Shown here: positions 6,806 to 14,147 of the stretch, piece by piece
Layout of the letters: every line of letters starts with the position of its first letter
Numbering within the stretch: position 1 is the first letter of the stretch
NCBI GenBank assembly: GCA_946480605.1
Contig: CAMLKW010000083.1
Location: 1 to 16,953 of the forward strand
DNA: 16,953 bases
From: an uncultured Roseateles sp.
Lineage (GTDB): Bacteria > Pseudomonadota > Gammaproteobacteria > Burkholderiales > Burkholderiaceae
Direction: 5' to 3'
Position numbers and translations under genes: made by a program
The notes under the pieces: generated by a model
Database searches by the model: none
What the model saw: only the letters and a program-made list of their open reading frames with translations
What the model was told of the DNA's origin: nothing

Positions 6806-7868
6806 CTTCACCGTGCTGCGCCACGGCCCGTGCATGGGCCAGGGCGGGCTCGGTCGCCGCGCAGCCCAGCGCTGCCTGCGGCCCGTCGGCCCAGCGCGGC
6901 AGCCGTGCATGGAAGTCCTGCGTGGCCGCCACCAAGGCTTCGACGCGAGCGTCCGGCCAGCCGGCCTGCCGTCCCAGGGCCGCGGCTTGCTGCAGCAGTG
7001 CGGCCGAGTCCGCGCTGGCGGCTATCTTTTCGGCGACCAGCGCGCAGCTTGCAGGCTGGGCCGGGCATTGCGCCTCCAGCAGCTCCAGCCCCTCAGGCGC
7101 CTGGGCCGCGTCCCGCGCCAGCGTCTCGCGTGCGATGTGGGCACGCAGATAGGCCGGGGGCGGGGGCTGCAGCGTATCCAGCGCGGTCTGCACGGTGGCG
7201 GTGAGGCCGCCCGGGTGTTCGTGCCAGTGGCGTGCGCGGGCCAGGTGTTGCCAGGCCTGCGGCCAGGTCGGCGCCGCGGCCAGCCAGTGCAGGCCGTTGT
7301 CGGGGTCGGCGCGCAGGCGTTCCAGTGCGAGCGCGTGGCGGCAGCCGGCGTCGTCGGTGTAGCCGCAGGCCGCCGTGGCCCAGCGCAGCGCCAGCGCGTC
7401 GCCACCGGCGCGGGCCTCGGCGAGCAGTCCGGCAGCCCAGGCGGCCTGGGCCGGCGCGTCGGCCGCGTCGGCCTGGCGCAGCAGCCAGGCGGCCACGCGC
7501 TGGCGGGCGTCGCCGCTGGCCAGCGCGTGTTGCAGGCGCTCCTGCAACTCCAGCAGCGCCAGCCGGCCCAGCGGCGCGGGCAGCTGCTCGAAGCGATCGG
7601 CCGTGTCGCCGGTGGCTGGCAGAGGCAGGCGGCCCAGGCCGCAGAGCTCGGTCACGTCGGTCGCCGCTGCAGGGCGAGCGGCTGGCGTAGCGGGCTCCGC
7701 TGAGCCGGGCATGGCAGGCGCAGGCCGGACTGCGAACGCTACGGTCGGTGGAGACGGTGGCGTTGGCGCCTCGGGCTGGGCGGCAGGCAGGGCCAGCCAG
7801 CTGACGCCGGCCAGCGCGGCAACGGCGGCGAAGAGAGGGACGGTCCAGCGGTTCACGGCGCGCAGCAT
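6777..7868 (-). CDS. Membrane-anchored or exported hypothetical protein, 363 aa, six cysteines
   Basis: I do not recognise the family. The frame is open from 8042, but the ATG at 7868 gives [21 protein letters not shown], a clear uncleaved anchor or signal segment, so I use it. A Pro/Ala-rich linker follows ([11 protein letters not shown] and [15 protein letters not shown]). The rest is helical and looks like degenerate tetratricopeptide-type repeats ([40 protein letters not shown]). Six cysteines lie in the probable periplasmic part ([35 protein letters not shown]), and their close pairing suggests disulfides. The gene is divergent from the pectinesterase gene and convergent with ynfA, overlapping its last 29 bp. 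Codon positions are strongly GC3-biased, supporting real coding. Confidence 0.75.
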   Translation of the reverse strand: MLRAVNRWTVPLFAAVAALAGVSWLALPAAQPEAPTPPSPPTVAFAVRPAPAMPGSAEPATPAARPAAATDVTELCGLGRLPLPATGDTADRFEQLPAPLGRLALLELQERLQHALASGDARQRVAAWLLRQADAADAPAQAAWAAGLLAEARAGGDALALRWATAACGYTDDAGCRHALALERLRADPDNGLHWLAAAPTWPQAWQHLARARHWHEHPGGLTATVQTALDTLQPPPPAYLRAHIARETLARDAAQAPEGLELLEAQCPAQPASCALVAEKIAASADSAALLQQAAALGRQAGWPDARVEALVAATQDFHARLPRWADGPQAALGCAATEPALAHARAVAQHGEVRPPAARRP

Positions 7869-8010
7869 CGGCCAGCGGCCGCGTGTCGGGCACCGGGAAA
7901 CCGATAGTGCCGGCGCGCATGGCGCCCAGCAGAATGCGCCGCGCCCGGCCGTCTCCCTCGCCGGGCTTTGCACGTCAGTCGCTGCGCCAGGCCGCGCAGA
8001 TCGTCGGTGC

Positions 8011-8038
8011 ATGCCGCCCCGTGTCACGGGCCCTGCAT
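8011..8038. promoter_or_regulatory. Inverted repeat upstream of the pectinesterase gene
   Basis: CCCGTG (8018-8023), a central T, and CACGGG (8025-8030) form a 13-nt palindrome, flanked by ATGC (8011) and GCAT (8035). It lies about 20-48 bp before the pectinesterase ATG at 8059, where an operator or 5'-UTR hairpin could act. In GC-rich DNA such short palindromes also arise by chance. The rest of the 190-bp gap (7869-8058) shows no clear promoter hexamers. Confidence 0.25.
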
Positions 8039-8058
8039 CCACCCACGAGATCCTTGCT

Positions 8059-9201
8059 ATGACGGCATCCCACCGCTTCCCTCGTCACGCCTGCGCGCCG
8101 CGCGCGGCGTCCCTGCTTGCCCTGAGCCTGCTGGCCGCGCTGCCGGTCGGGGCGGCCACCTCCACGGCCACGCGGCCGCAGCTGTCGTCGTCCGAGCAGG
8201 GCAGCTACACGGTGGCCAGCTTCCTGGGCAGCTGGAGCCCCGCCGCGGTGGGCACCAAGAGCACGGGCGACTACGTCGTCAGCCCCAGCGGCCCTTACAA
8301 GACCGTGCAGGCCGCCGTCAACGCGGCCATCAAGGCCGGCGGCACCACACGCAAATACATCCAGATCAAGGCCGGCACCTACACCGGGCTGGTGGTCATC
8401 CCGTCCGGCGTGCCGCTGACCGTCTACGGCGACAGCCAGACCGGCGTCGTGCTGCAGCTGAGCGCGCACTATGCAATGACCGGCTCGGCCTTCAAGTCGG
8501 CCGTCGGCAACGCGGCCGATTTCGGCAGCGGCACGCCCAGCCGCGTCAGCGCCTACTACAACGACTGCGGCGGCCGCAGAACGCTGGGCACCAACTGCAC
8601 GGCCACCGTGGTCAGCTATGCCAGCCAACTGCAGATCAAGAACCTCACCATCCAGAACACCTACGGCGAGAACAACGCCGCGGCCAACGGCCAGCACCAG
8701 GCCGTGGCCTACCTGAACAACGGTGGTGACCAGGTGCAGCTGGACACCGTGCGGTTGCTGGGCAACCAGGACACGCTGTGGCTGGCCGGCTCCGGCAAGC
8801 GCACCCATGTGCGCAACAGCTTCATCCAGGGCGACGTGGACTTCATCTTCGGCGACATGACCGCCGTGTTCGACGCCTGCGAGATCCGCTACACGAACGC
8901 GCGCACCAGCACCGGCGTCATCGCCGCACCCAGCCATGTGCTGAGCAACAAGGGCTTTTTGTTCAAGGGCGGTTCGTTCACGACGACGGGCGGCAGCAAC
9001 AGCGTGTCGTTCGCACGCCAGTGGCCGCAGAACGGATCGACCACCGGCCAGATGATCGTCCGCGAGGTCAACCTGGGCGGCCACATCAAGAAGACCGCGC
9101 CCTGGGCCGACTGGAACAGCAGCAACCCGGTCAACTATGGCAGCGCCGGCAACCGGCGCCTGGCCGAGTACGCCAACACGGGCAGTGGCGCGGCGCCCTG
9201 A
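8059..9201 (+). CDS. Exported pectinesterase (pectin methylesterase, CE8)
   Basis: This 380-residue enzyme removes methyl esters from pectin, releasing methanol and polygalacturonate, probably outside the cytoplasm. The chosen ATG gives a signal peptide with core SLLALSLLAALPVGAA. A long open frame upstream (to 7375) is antisense to the neighbouring gene. The right-handed beta-helix carries the CE8 signatures. QHQAVAYLNNGGD is followed by GNQDTLW (acid/base Asp238), QGDVDFIFGD (nucleophile Asp261) and FARQW (Arg320, Trp322, replacing the usual GRPW). These correspond to Asp178, Asp199, Arg267 and Trp269 of the Dickeya enzyme. A Cys pair (NDCGGR, GTNCTA) may be bridged. The start is preceded by only a weak GAGA. 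It is convergent with marR, with 6 bp between stops. The active site is intact as far as motifs show. Confidence 0.93.
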   Translation: MTASHRFPRHACAPRAASLLALSLLAALPVGAATSTATRPQLSSSEQGSYTVASFLGSWSPAAVGTKSTGDYVVSPSGPYKTVQAAVNAAIKAGGTTRKYIQIKAGTYTGLVVIPSGVPLTVYGDSQTGVVLQLSAHYAMTGSAFKSAVGNAADFGSGTPSRVSAYYNDCGGRRTLGTNCTATVVSYASQLQIKNLTIQNTYGENNAAANGQHQAVAYLNNGGDQVQLDTVRLLGNQDTLWLAGSGKRTHVRNSFIQGDVDFIFGDMTAVFDACEIRYTNARTSTGVIAAPSHVLSNKGFLFKGGSFTTTGGSNSVSFARQWPQNGSTTGQMIVREVNLGGHIKKTAPWADWNSSNPVNYGSAGNRRLAEYANTGSGAAP

Positions 9202-9207
9202 CGCCGC

Positions 9208-9684
9208 TTACTCGCCTGCGGCTTCGAGATTGGCGCGCAGCCGCGCCAGCAGGGCCAGCAACTGGCCCAGCTCCGCTTCGCTGAAGTCCCGCACCGCCGC
9301 CTGCGCCAGCTGTTCGCCATGGCGGCGCAGCCGGCGGTGCAGGGCCTGGCCGGCCTCGGTCAGCGCCAGCCGCTGGGTGCGGCGGTCGGCAGCGTCGGCG
9401 CTGGCCTCGATGAGGCCGCGGGCCTTCAGCGAGGCGATCAGCCGCGCGATCTGCGCCTTGTCGCGCCCGCTGCGCTGCACCAGGTCGGTCTGCGTGGCGC
9501 CCGCTTGCCGGCCGATGAAGCCCAGCGCGCGGGCCTCCATGTGCGTCAGCGCGGCCTCGTCCTGCGCGGCAGCCTCGCGCGGCTGGCGGCCGCGGTGCAG
9601 GTGCATCACCGCGTGCAGCAGGTCGAAGATCTCCCCAGCGAGCGTGAGGGGCTTTGAGTTGACTTTATCAACTGTCTTGCTCAT
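9208..9684 (-). CDS. MarR family transcriptional regulator
   Basis: This 158-residue winged-helix regulator of the MarR type is likely a dimeric repressor of itself and of the divergent siderophore-interacting protein gene. The HTH spans about residues 45-90 (MEARALGFIGRQ, TQTDLVQRSGRDKAQIARLIASLKARGLIE). The wing carries the family's D-x-R-R hallmark in AADRRTQRLALTE, and terminal helices serve dimerisation. The start is uncertain: TTG 9702, ATG 9696 and ATG 9684 are all in frame without a good ribosome site. I prefer 9684 because a GATAAT -10-like hexamer (minus strand, 9700-9695) would put transcription start within a few bases of it. One of the two proposed operators lies inside its first codons. 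Confidence 0.9.
   Translation of the reverse strand: MSKTVDKVNSKPLTLAGEIFDLLHAVMHLHRGRQPREAAAQDEAALTHMEARALGFIGRQAGATQTDLVQRSGRDKAQIARLIASLKARGLIEASADAADRRTQRLALTEAGQALHRRLRRHGEQLAQAAVRDFSEAELGQLLALLARLRANLEAAGE
9657..9673. promoter_or_regulatory. Operator-like inverted repeat 1 (marR / SIP intergenic)
   Basis: AGTTGA (9657-9662) and TCAACT (9668-9673) form perfect 6-bp arms around CTTTA, in an AT-rich patch unlike the GC-rich surroundings. It contains TTGACT (9659-9664), a five-of-six match to a -35 hexamer. That hexamer lies 17 bp before CATGAT (9682-9687), a plausible -10 for the plus-strand SIP gene, so a bound MarR dimer would block that promoter. Confidence 0.65.
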
Positions 9685-9688
9685 GATG

Positions 9689-9704
9689 GATGACATTATC
9701 AACC
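9689..9704. promoter_or_regulatory. Operator-like repeat 2 (marR / SIP intergenic)
   Basis: GATGACATTATCAACC matches the core of repeat 1 (GTTGACTTTATCAACT, 9658-9673) at 13 of 16 positions and lies exactly 31 bp away, about three helical turns, so both would face the same side of DNA. It overlaps the GATAAT -10-like hexamer of the minus-strand marR promoter and the predicted SIP transcription start. This makes autoregulation plausible. Confidence 0.6.
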
Positions 9705-9719
9705 AAACAGTCTTCCATC

Positions 9720-10481
9720 ATGTCCGATGAAATGCCGGTCCGCCGCGTGCAGCGCGTGCGGCATGAGATCCAGCGCCGCGAGCTGACGGTCACCGAGGTG
9801 GCGCGTCGCGACGGCCGCTTCGTCGTCGTCACGCTGCAGGGCGATTCGCTGAAGAGCTTCGTGTCCAGCTCGTTCGACGACCACGTCAAGCTGATGCTGC
9901 CCAACCCCGACGCGAGCGCGGGCGGCCCGCTGATGCGCGACTACACGCCGCGCGCCTTCGACACGCAGCGCGGCGAGCTGGTGCTGGAGTTCGCGCTGCA
10001 TGGCAGCGGCCCGTTCAGCAGCTGGGCCGCGCAGGCGGCGCCGGGGCAGACCTTGACGGTCGCCGGCCCGCGCGGCTCCATGGTCATCCCGACGGACTAC
10101 GCCTGGCACTGGCTGGTGGGCGACGACACGGCCTGGCCGGCCATCGCGCGCCGGCTGGAGGAGCTGCCGGCAGACGCGCGCGTGTCGCTGTGGCTGCTGA
10201 TGGACGACGCACCCACGCTGCCCGTGCGCCGGCCGGCGGCGCTGGACCTGCGCGTGCTGGCCACGCCGCAGGCACTGCTGCAAGCGCTGCGCAGCGCGGC
10301 GCTGCCGGCAGGCGAGGGCTATGTGTGGTGTGCCGGCGAGGCGCAGTCCATGGCGCAGCTGCGCGAGCTGATGCTGCGCGACAAGGGCCACCCCAAGGAG
10401 GGGCTGAAGGTGGCGGCCTACTGGAAGCAGGGTGCCGAGGGCTTCCATGAGCGGCTGGACGAGGACGCGCCCGTGCGCTGA
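9720..10481 (+). CDS. Siderophore-interacting protein (FAD-dependent ferric-siderophore reductase)
   Basis: This 253-residue cytoplasmic flavoprotein of the SIP/ViuB family reduces ferric siderophores to release iron, usually with NAD(P)H. The N-terminal barrel has the FAD motif RDYTPRAFD (Arg73-Tyr75-Thr76) and PGQTLTVAGPRGSM. The nucleotide-binding half has VGDDTAWPAI (from Gly134), the family's G-D-x-T-A-x-P-A-I segment. YVWCAGEAQSM follows, and VAAYWKQGAEGFHE closes the protein, as in characterised members. I use the ATG at 9720; an in-frame ATG at 9690 lies inside operator 2 and the likely promoter. No Shine-Dalgarno is evident. It is divergent from marR, a common pairing for this family, and ends directly against the DUF2785 stop codon. 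Confidence 0.92.
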   Translation: MSDEMPVRRVQRVRHEIQRRELTVTEVARRDGRFVVVTLQGDSLKSFVSSSFDDHVKLMLPNPDASAGGPLMRDYTPRAFDTQRGELVLEFALHGSGPFSSWAAQAAPGQTLTVAGPRGSMVIPTDYAWHWLVGDDTAWPAIARRLEELPADARVSLWLLMDDAPTLPVRRPAALDLRVLATPQALLQALRSAALPAGEGYVWCAGEAQSMAQLRELMLRDKGHPKEGLKVAAYWKQGAEGFHERLDEDAPVR

Positions 10482-11330
10482 TCAGGGCAGGCGCCGCAGC
10501 GTCTTCTGCAGCGGCGCCACGAGGCGGTCGCGCTGCACGGCGTCGCTCAGGTCCAGCGCGCCGGCCAGCAGCGGCCACAGGAAGCCGCGCAGGTTGTGCA
10601 GGTCGGTCATGGCCGTCTCGTCCCAGGCCTTGGCCCGCTTCAGCGGCGCGAGCAGCCCGTCCAGCCAGGCCTGCAGCGCGGCGTCGTCGGGTTTCAACCT
10701 GAGCAGCAGCTGCAGCGCCGCGCGGGCCAGGCGCTGGCCTTCGCCGAAGCGGTAGGCGTGGCGGTGGTCGGCCAGCACCTGGGCGCTGACGGCGTCCAGC
10801 AGCGTCTGGCGCTGCGCCGCGTCCAGCGCGTCGTTTAGCCCCAACTGCAAGGCCAGGTCGGCGCCGTGGGCCACGCCGTGGCGCCAGCCCTCGCCGGCCA
10901 CCAGGCCGCGGTAGTCACGCACGCCGACGAGAAAGCGGGCGGCGCGCGCCACCAGCTCGGCGCGCTGTTCTGGCGTCATGAAGGGCTGCAGCCGGTCTGC
11001 CCGCGCCACCTCGGCCAGCGTCAGCGCGGCAAACGGCTGGTGCACGCCGGCGGCGTCGGCCGGGCCGTCCAGCACGGCGACCAGCTCGGTGCGCAGGCGC
11101 TGCAGCGTGGCCGCGTCCAGCTTGCGTGCACGGGCCCAGGCCGACAGCTGCTCGAAAGCGATCTCGTCGCGCAGCCTGGGATCGGGGGCCGCCAGGCAGG
11201 GCAGCAACGCGATGGCCAGCTGCTGGACGCGCGCGGCGTCGGCCTCGGTCTTCAGGTCGGTCGGCGGCGCGCAGGTCTGGGCCAGGCCCAGCATCGGCAG
11301 CAGCAGTGCGGTGGCGAGGAGGGTCTTCAT
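10482..11330 (-). CDS. Exported DUF2785-family protein
   Basis: This 282-residue protein has a signal peptide (MKTLLATALLLPMLGLAQ). I use the ATG at 11330 because the 12-codon extension to 11366 would precede this signal. The mature part is all-helical. The central segment RDYRGLVAGEGWRHGVAHGADLALQLG resembles the DUF2785 signature (R/G-x-x-G-W-x-H-x-x-A-H-G-A-D), with two histidines and an aspartate that could bind metal or substrate. A later DLHNLRGFLWPLLAGAL helix fits the same family. The function is unknown. Two cysteines (TCAPPT, LLPCLAA) may pair. It is divergent from the large lipoprotein gene, and its stop codon abuts that of the SIP gene (TGA then TCA, no spacer). Confidence 0.75.
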   Translation of the reverse strand: MKTLLATALLLPMLGLAQTCAPPTDLKTEADAARVQQLAIALLPCLAAPDPRLRDEIAFEQLSAWARARKLDAATLQRLRTELVAVLDGPADAAGVHQPFAALTLAEVARADRLQPFMTPEQRAELVARAARFLVGVRDYRGLVAGEGWRHGVAHGADLALQLGLNDALDAAQRQTLLDAVSAQVLADHRHAYRFGEGQRLARAALQLLLRLKPDDAALQAWLDGLLAPLKRAKAWDETAMTDLHNLRGFLWPLLAGALDLSDAVQRDRLVAPLQKTLRRLP

Positions 11331-11391
11331 GCGTCGGAGTAGCGCATGGCGCAGGCCGTGGAGCAAGAAGTCATCGTCCGGGGCGAGCCAC

Positions 11392-11434
11392 TACAGTCGC
11401 GGCCGCAACGCCTTCAAACCTGTGGAGACGCCCC
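11392..11434 (+). promoter_or_regulatory. Possible -10 element and strong ribosome site for the leader/lipoprotein unit
   Basis: TACAGT (11392-11397) matches four of six bases of the -10 consensus, with no clear -35. GGAG at 11424-11427 lies 7 nt before the ATG at 11435, the best-placed Shine-Dalgarno I noted in the window. It serves the 15-codon ORF, not the lipoprotein ATG at 11479, which has none. Confidence 0.45.
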
Positions 11435-11482
11435 ATGACGCAGCACCCCATCACCGTCCGTCCAGCGGTCGCCGCCGCATGA
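11435..11482 (+). CDS. 15-residue leader ORF coupled to the lipoprotein gene
   Basis: ATG 11435 to TGA 11480-11482 encodes MTQHPITVRPAVAAA. It has a well-spaced GGAG ribosome site, and its stop overlaps the lipoprotein start as ATGA (11479-11482). The lipoprotein start lacks a ribosome site of its own, so ribosomes finishing this ORF could reinitiate there. The peptide has no recognised domain. It has no run of one regulatory amino acid, so classical attenuation is not indicated. It may matter only through translational coupling. Confidence 0.5.
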   Translation: MTQHPITVRPAVAAA

Positions 11483-14145
11483 GCTGCGTGCGCGAGTTCC
11501 TTGCCCTGCTGCTCCTCGCCTGGGTGACCCTGCTGGCGGCGTGCGGCGCCGGGTCGGCCAAGGCCGAGCCGGCCGCGTCGCATCGGGTGACCTTCGAGGT
11601 CGAGGGCCGACTCACGCGGGCGCGGTTCGCCGACCAGGCCTTGCTGCAGGCCCCCGCCAGGCCCGACCGTGGACCCGACCACTATTTCGTCGGCTGGTTC
11701 CAGCCCGACGCAGGCCCGGGTCGCATGTGGGATTTCGTGCATGACCGGGTCACGACCGACCTCGCGCTGCAGGCCAAGTTCGTGCCGCTGTCGGCGGCCA
11801 ACGTCGTGGTGGACGCCTACCTGGACGAGTCGCGGCGCAACGCCTTCACCTTTCGCACGCTGCAGGAGCTGAAGGCCGCCAACATCGCGGACGGCACGAC
11901 GGTGAACTTCACGCCCGGCGTCTACTGGACCGATGACCACCTCGACCCGCACGACGCCAACACGCCGCAGCATCCCGGTCTGGTGGGCATCGCCTTCCCC
12001 CAGGCCAATCTCCGCTTCCAGGGCCTGACCTCTAACGCGGATGATGTGCGCATTGCCGGCAACCGCGGCCAGACCGTGGGCGCCCAGGGCAACTGGAACG
12101 TGCTCGGCATCGGCACCGGTTTCTCGGCGCGCCACCTGACCTTCGCCAACTACACGTCGGTCGATCTGGTCTTCCCGCGCGACCCCTCGCAGAACCTGCC
12201 GCGCCGCAGCGACGCCCGCGTGCAGGCGCAGACGCTCACGTCCGCCGGTGGCCCGCTGGACCGCCTGCATTTTGAGAACGTGCGCTTCGTCAGTCATCTG
12301 AACCTGCTTGCCATCGGCCCGCAGCGCGCCTACTTCAAGAACTCCTACTTCCAGCTGACCGACGACGCCATCGCCGGCGGCGCACTGAACGTGTTCGAGG
12401 ACTGCACCTTCGACTTCCACGGCAGCCATCCGTCCTGGGGCGGCTCGTCCACGCTGGCGGTGTTCCTGAACTCGACCTTCAATTTCATGAACGACAGCCC
12501 CGTCTTCTGGTTCGCCAAGAGCGGCGGCCACTGGGCGCTGATCGACAACCGGTTCGTGGGCCCCAAGCAGGAGATCCGCTGGGAGAACGTGCAGCGAGCG
12601 GACGTGAAGCAGCTCGTCCACAACAACCGCCATGCCGATGGCACGCCGGTCGTGTTCGACCCGCGGCATCCGCAGGTCACCCAGGTGCTCGGCCCCGAGG
12701 CGCTGAAGAGCTTCAAGCTCGGCACGGCCTACAACGTCCGCAACCTGCTGCGCGGTCACGATGGCTGGAATCCGTCGGGCCAGCAGGCCCGGCACGACGC
12801 GGCGTTCAAGCTGACGCTGGCGGCCAGCGCGAGCCGCGTGCCGTCGGACGACCCGGTCCACGAGGTGGTGCTGACGCCTGCCGCCATGCCGGCCGACGCC
12901 TTAGCGCCCGGTGCGATCCGGTTCGACTTTGACACCACGCTGTTCACTCGCCGGCCCGATCGCGGCGACGGCCAGCTGCGGCTGCACGCGAAGCGGCAGG
13001 CCACGGGTCGCGTCATCGACACCGTCGTCACCGCCACCGCACCGAACGGCCTGGTGGCGCAGGCGACGCTGCACGTGCAGCCGGCCGCCGTGGCGCCGCC
13101 GGTGGTGCTGGGCTCGCCGGCCATCACGCTGGGGCCGGACCAGGCCCGGCTGCAGCTCGTCTACGACCAGCCGGCCCTCGCCGACCGGTCGACCATCACC
13201 TGGTTTCGCGGCAGGGCGCCGGGCGACAAGGCGGTGCAGGTGGCCGTGGCGACGCGCGACTACGCGCTGTCGGCCGGCGACATCGGCCATCACCTGACCG
13301 CCGTCATCGTGCCGCGCTACGAGTTCAGCGTGCCGGCCGCCGCCATCGAGGTGAGCAGCCCGCGCGCCGTGGCCGCGGCCGATGTGACGCAGCCGCACGT
13401 CATCGCGACCGACTTCGCCCACATCAGCTGGGCGGGCCACACGCTGGGCCAGCCCGATGTCTGGTACGCCGACAGCTTCAAGCCCGATGACGTGGCGGCG
13501 GCCTGGGTGCCGTCCGCCGCAGCGCCCTGGGCCCACATCGTGGGCGACCGGGACGGCGCCGTCGGCGTGGCCGGGCTGGTGACGGCCACGCAGGGCGCGC
13601 GGCTGCTGTACCAGCCGCGCGGCGCGTATGCGGACATGGCGCTGACCCTGGCGCTGACACCCGAGAAGGTGGCCGGCCAGGGCTTTGGCAGCGCGACCGG
13701 TCAGTACCTAGAGGTCTACCTCAAGTGGGACGCGCAGACCCGCAGCGGCTATGCGCTGCGCTTCCAGCGTCTGGCCAGCGACCCGCTGGACGGCCACCGG
13801 CCCATTCCGTCGTCAGGCAACTCGGTGCGGGTGTCGATGCTGGAAGTCGTCAATGGCGTCCGCAGCGTGCTGCCCGGTGCGGTCGTGGACAGCTCGGTGT
13901 TCATGCCGGGCGCGACCCTGCGCTTCCAGCTGGTGGGCCAGCTGCTGTCGGCCCAGGTGACGACCCGCTCGCCGCAGACCGGCGTGCAGGCCGGCTACCG
14001 GCTGCCGCATGAGCTGCACTTCAGCACGGTGCTGCCCCGCATGGTCAGCGAGTCCGGTGGCTTCGGCGTGCAGTTCACCGGCACGGCGTCGGCCGGCAAC
14101 CGCACGCTGCTGGAGCGGCTGGAGGTCAGGCTGCAGCCGCGCTGA
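11479..14145 (+). CDS. Large lipoprotein: InlB-type B-repeat, pectinesterase-like beta-helix, Ig-like and lectin-like domains
   Basis: This 888-residue protein begins with a lipoprotein signal ending LLAAC (Cys22), which fixes the start. Residues about 35-103 (HRVTFEVEGRL to DLALQAKF, with FVGWFQ and MWDF) match the InlB B-repeat/Flg_new pattern. Residues about 107-420 are a parallel beta-helix. The segment QRAYFKNSYFQLTDDAIAGG and VFEDCTF aligns without gaps to the pectinesterase motif region of the gene at 8059. One Asp is kept (Asp296), but the Gln-Asp pair becomes Leu274-Asn275, and FARQW becomes FAKSG. About 435-630 are two Ig-like segments. About 645-888 is a beta-rich jelly-roll-like domain (VWYADSF, YLEVYLKWD, GFGVQFTGT). 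It is probably a surface carbohydrate-binding or altered polysaccharide-active protein. The exact activity is not predictable. Confidence 0.8.
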   Translation: MSCVREFLALLLLAWVTLLAACGAGSAKAEPAASHRVTFEVEGRLTRARFADQALLQAPARPDRGPDHYFVGWFQPDAGPGRMWDFVHDRVTTDLALQAKFVPLSAANVVVDAYLDESRRNAFTFRTLQELKAANIADGTTVNFTPGVYWTDDHLDPHDANTPQHPGLVGIAFPQANLRFQGLTSNADDVRIAGNRGQTVGAQGNWNVLGIGTGFSARHLTFANYTSVDLVFPRDPSQNLPRRSDARVQAQTLTSAGGPLDRLHFENVRFVSHLNLLAIGPQRAYFKNSYFQLTDDAIAGGALNVFEDCTFDFHGSHPSWGGSSTLAVFLNSTFNFMNDSPVFWFAKSGGHWALIDNRFVGPKQEIRWENVQRADVKQLVHNNRHADGTPVVFDPRHPQVTQVLGPEALKSFKLGTAYNVRNLLRGHDGWNPSGQQARHDAAFKLTLAASASRVPSDDPVHEVVLTPAAMPADALAPGAIRFDFDTTLFTRRPDRGDGQLRLHAKRQATGRVIDTVVTATAPNGLVAQATLHVQPAAVAPPVVLGSPAITLGPDQARLQLVYDQPALADRSTITWFRGRAPGDKAVQVAVATRDYALSAGDIGHHLTAVIVPRYEFSVPAAAIEVSSPRAVAAADVTQPHVIATDFAHISWAGHTLGQPDVWYADSFKPDDVAAAWVPSAAAPWAHIVGDRDGAVGVAGLVTATQGARLLYQPRGAYADMALTLALTPEKVAGQGFGSATGQYLEVYLKWDAQTRSGYALRFQRLASDPLDGHRPIPSSGNSVRVSMLEVVNGVRSVLPGAVVDSSVFMPGATLRFQLVGQLLSAQVTTRSPQTGVQAGYRLPHELHFSTVLPRMVSESGGFGVQFTGTASAGNRTLLERLEVRLQPR

Positions 14146-14147
14146 GC

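Noticed and set aside
11435..11482. Leader ORF as evidence of a frameshift in the lipoprotein gene
   Set aside because: The lipoprotein has a complete signal and lipobox starting at 11479, so no upstream residues are missing. The ATGA overlap is better read as coupling.
11371..12861. 496-codon minus-strand frame opposite the large lipoprotein
   Set aside because: Antisense shadow with His/Val/Gly/Arg-rich composition. The plus strand has a lipobox and conserved beta-helix motifs.
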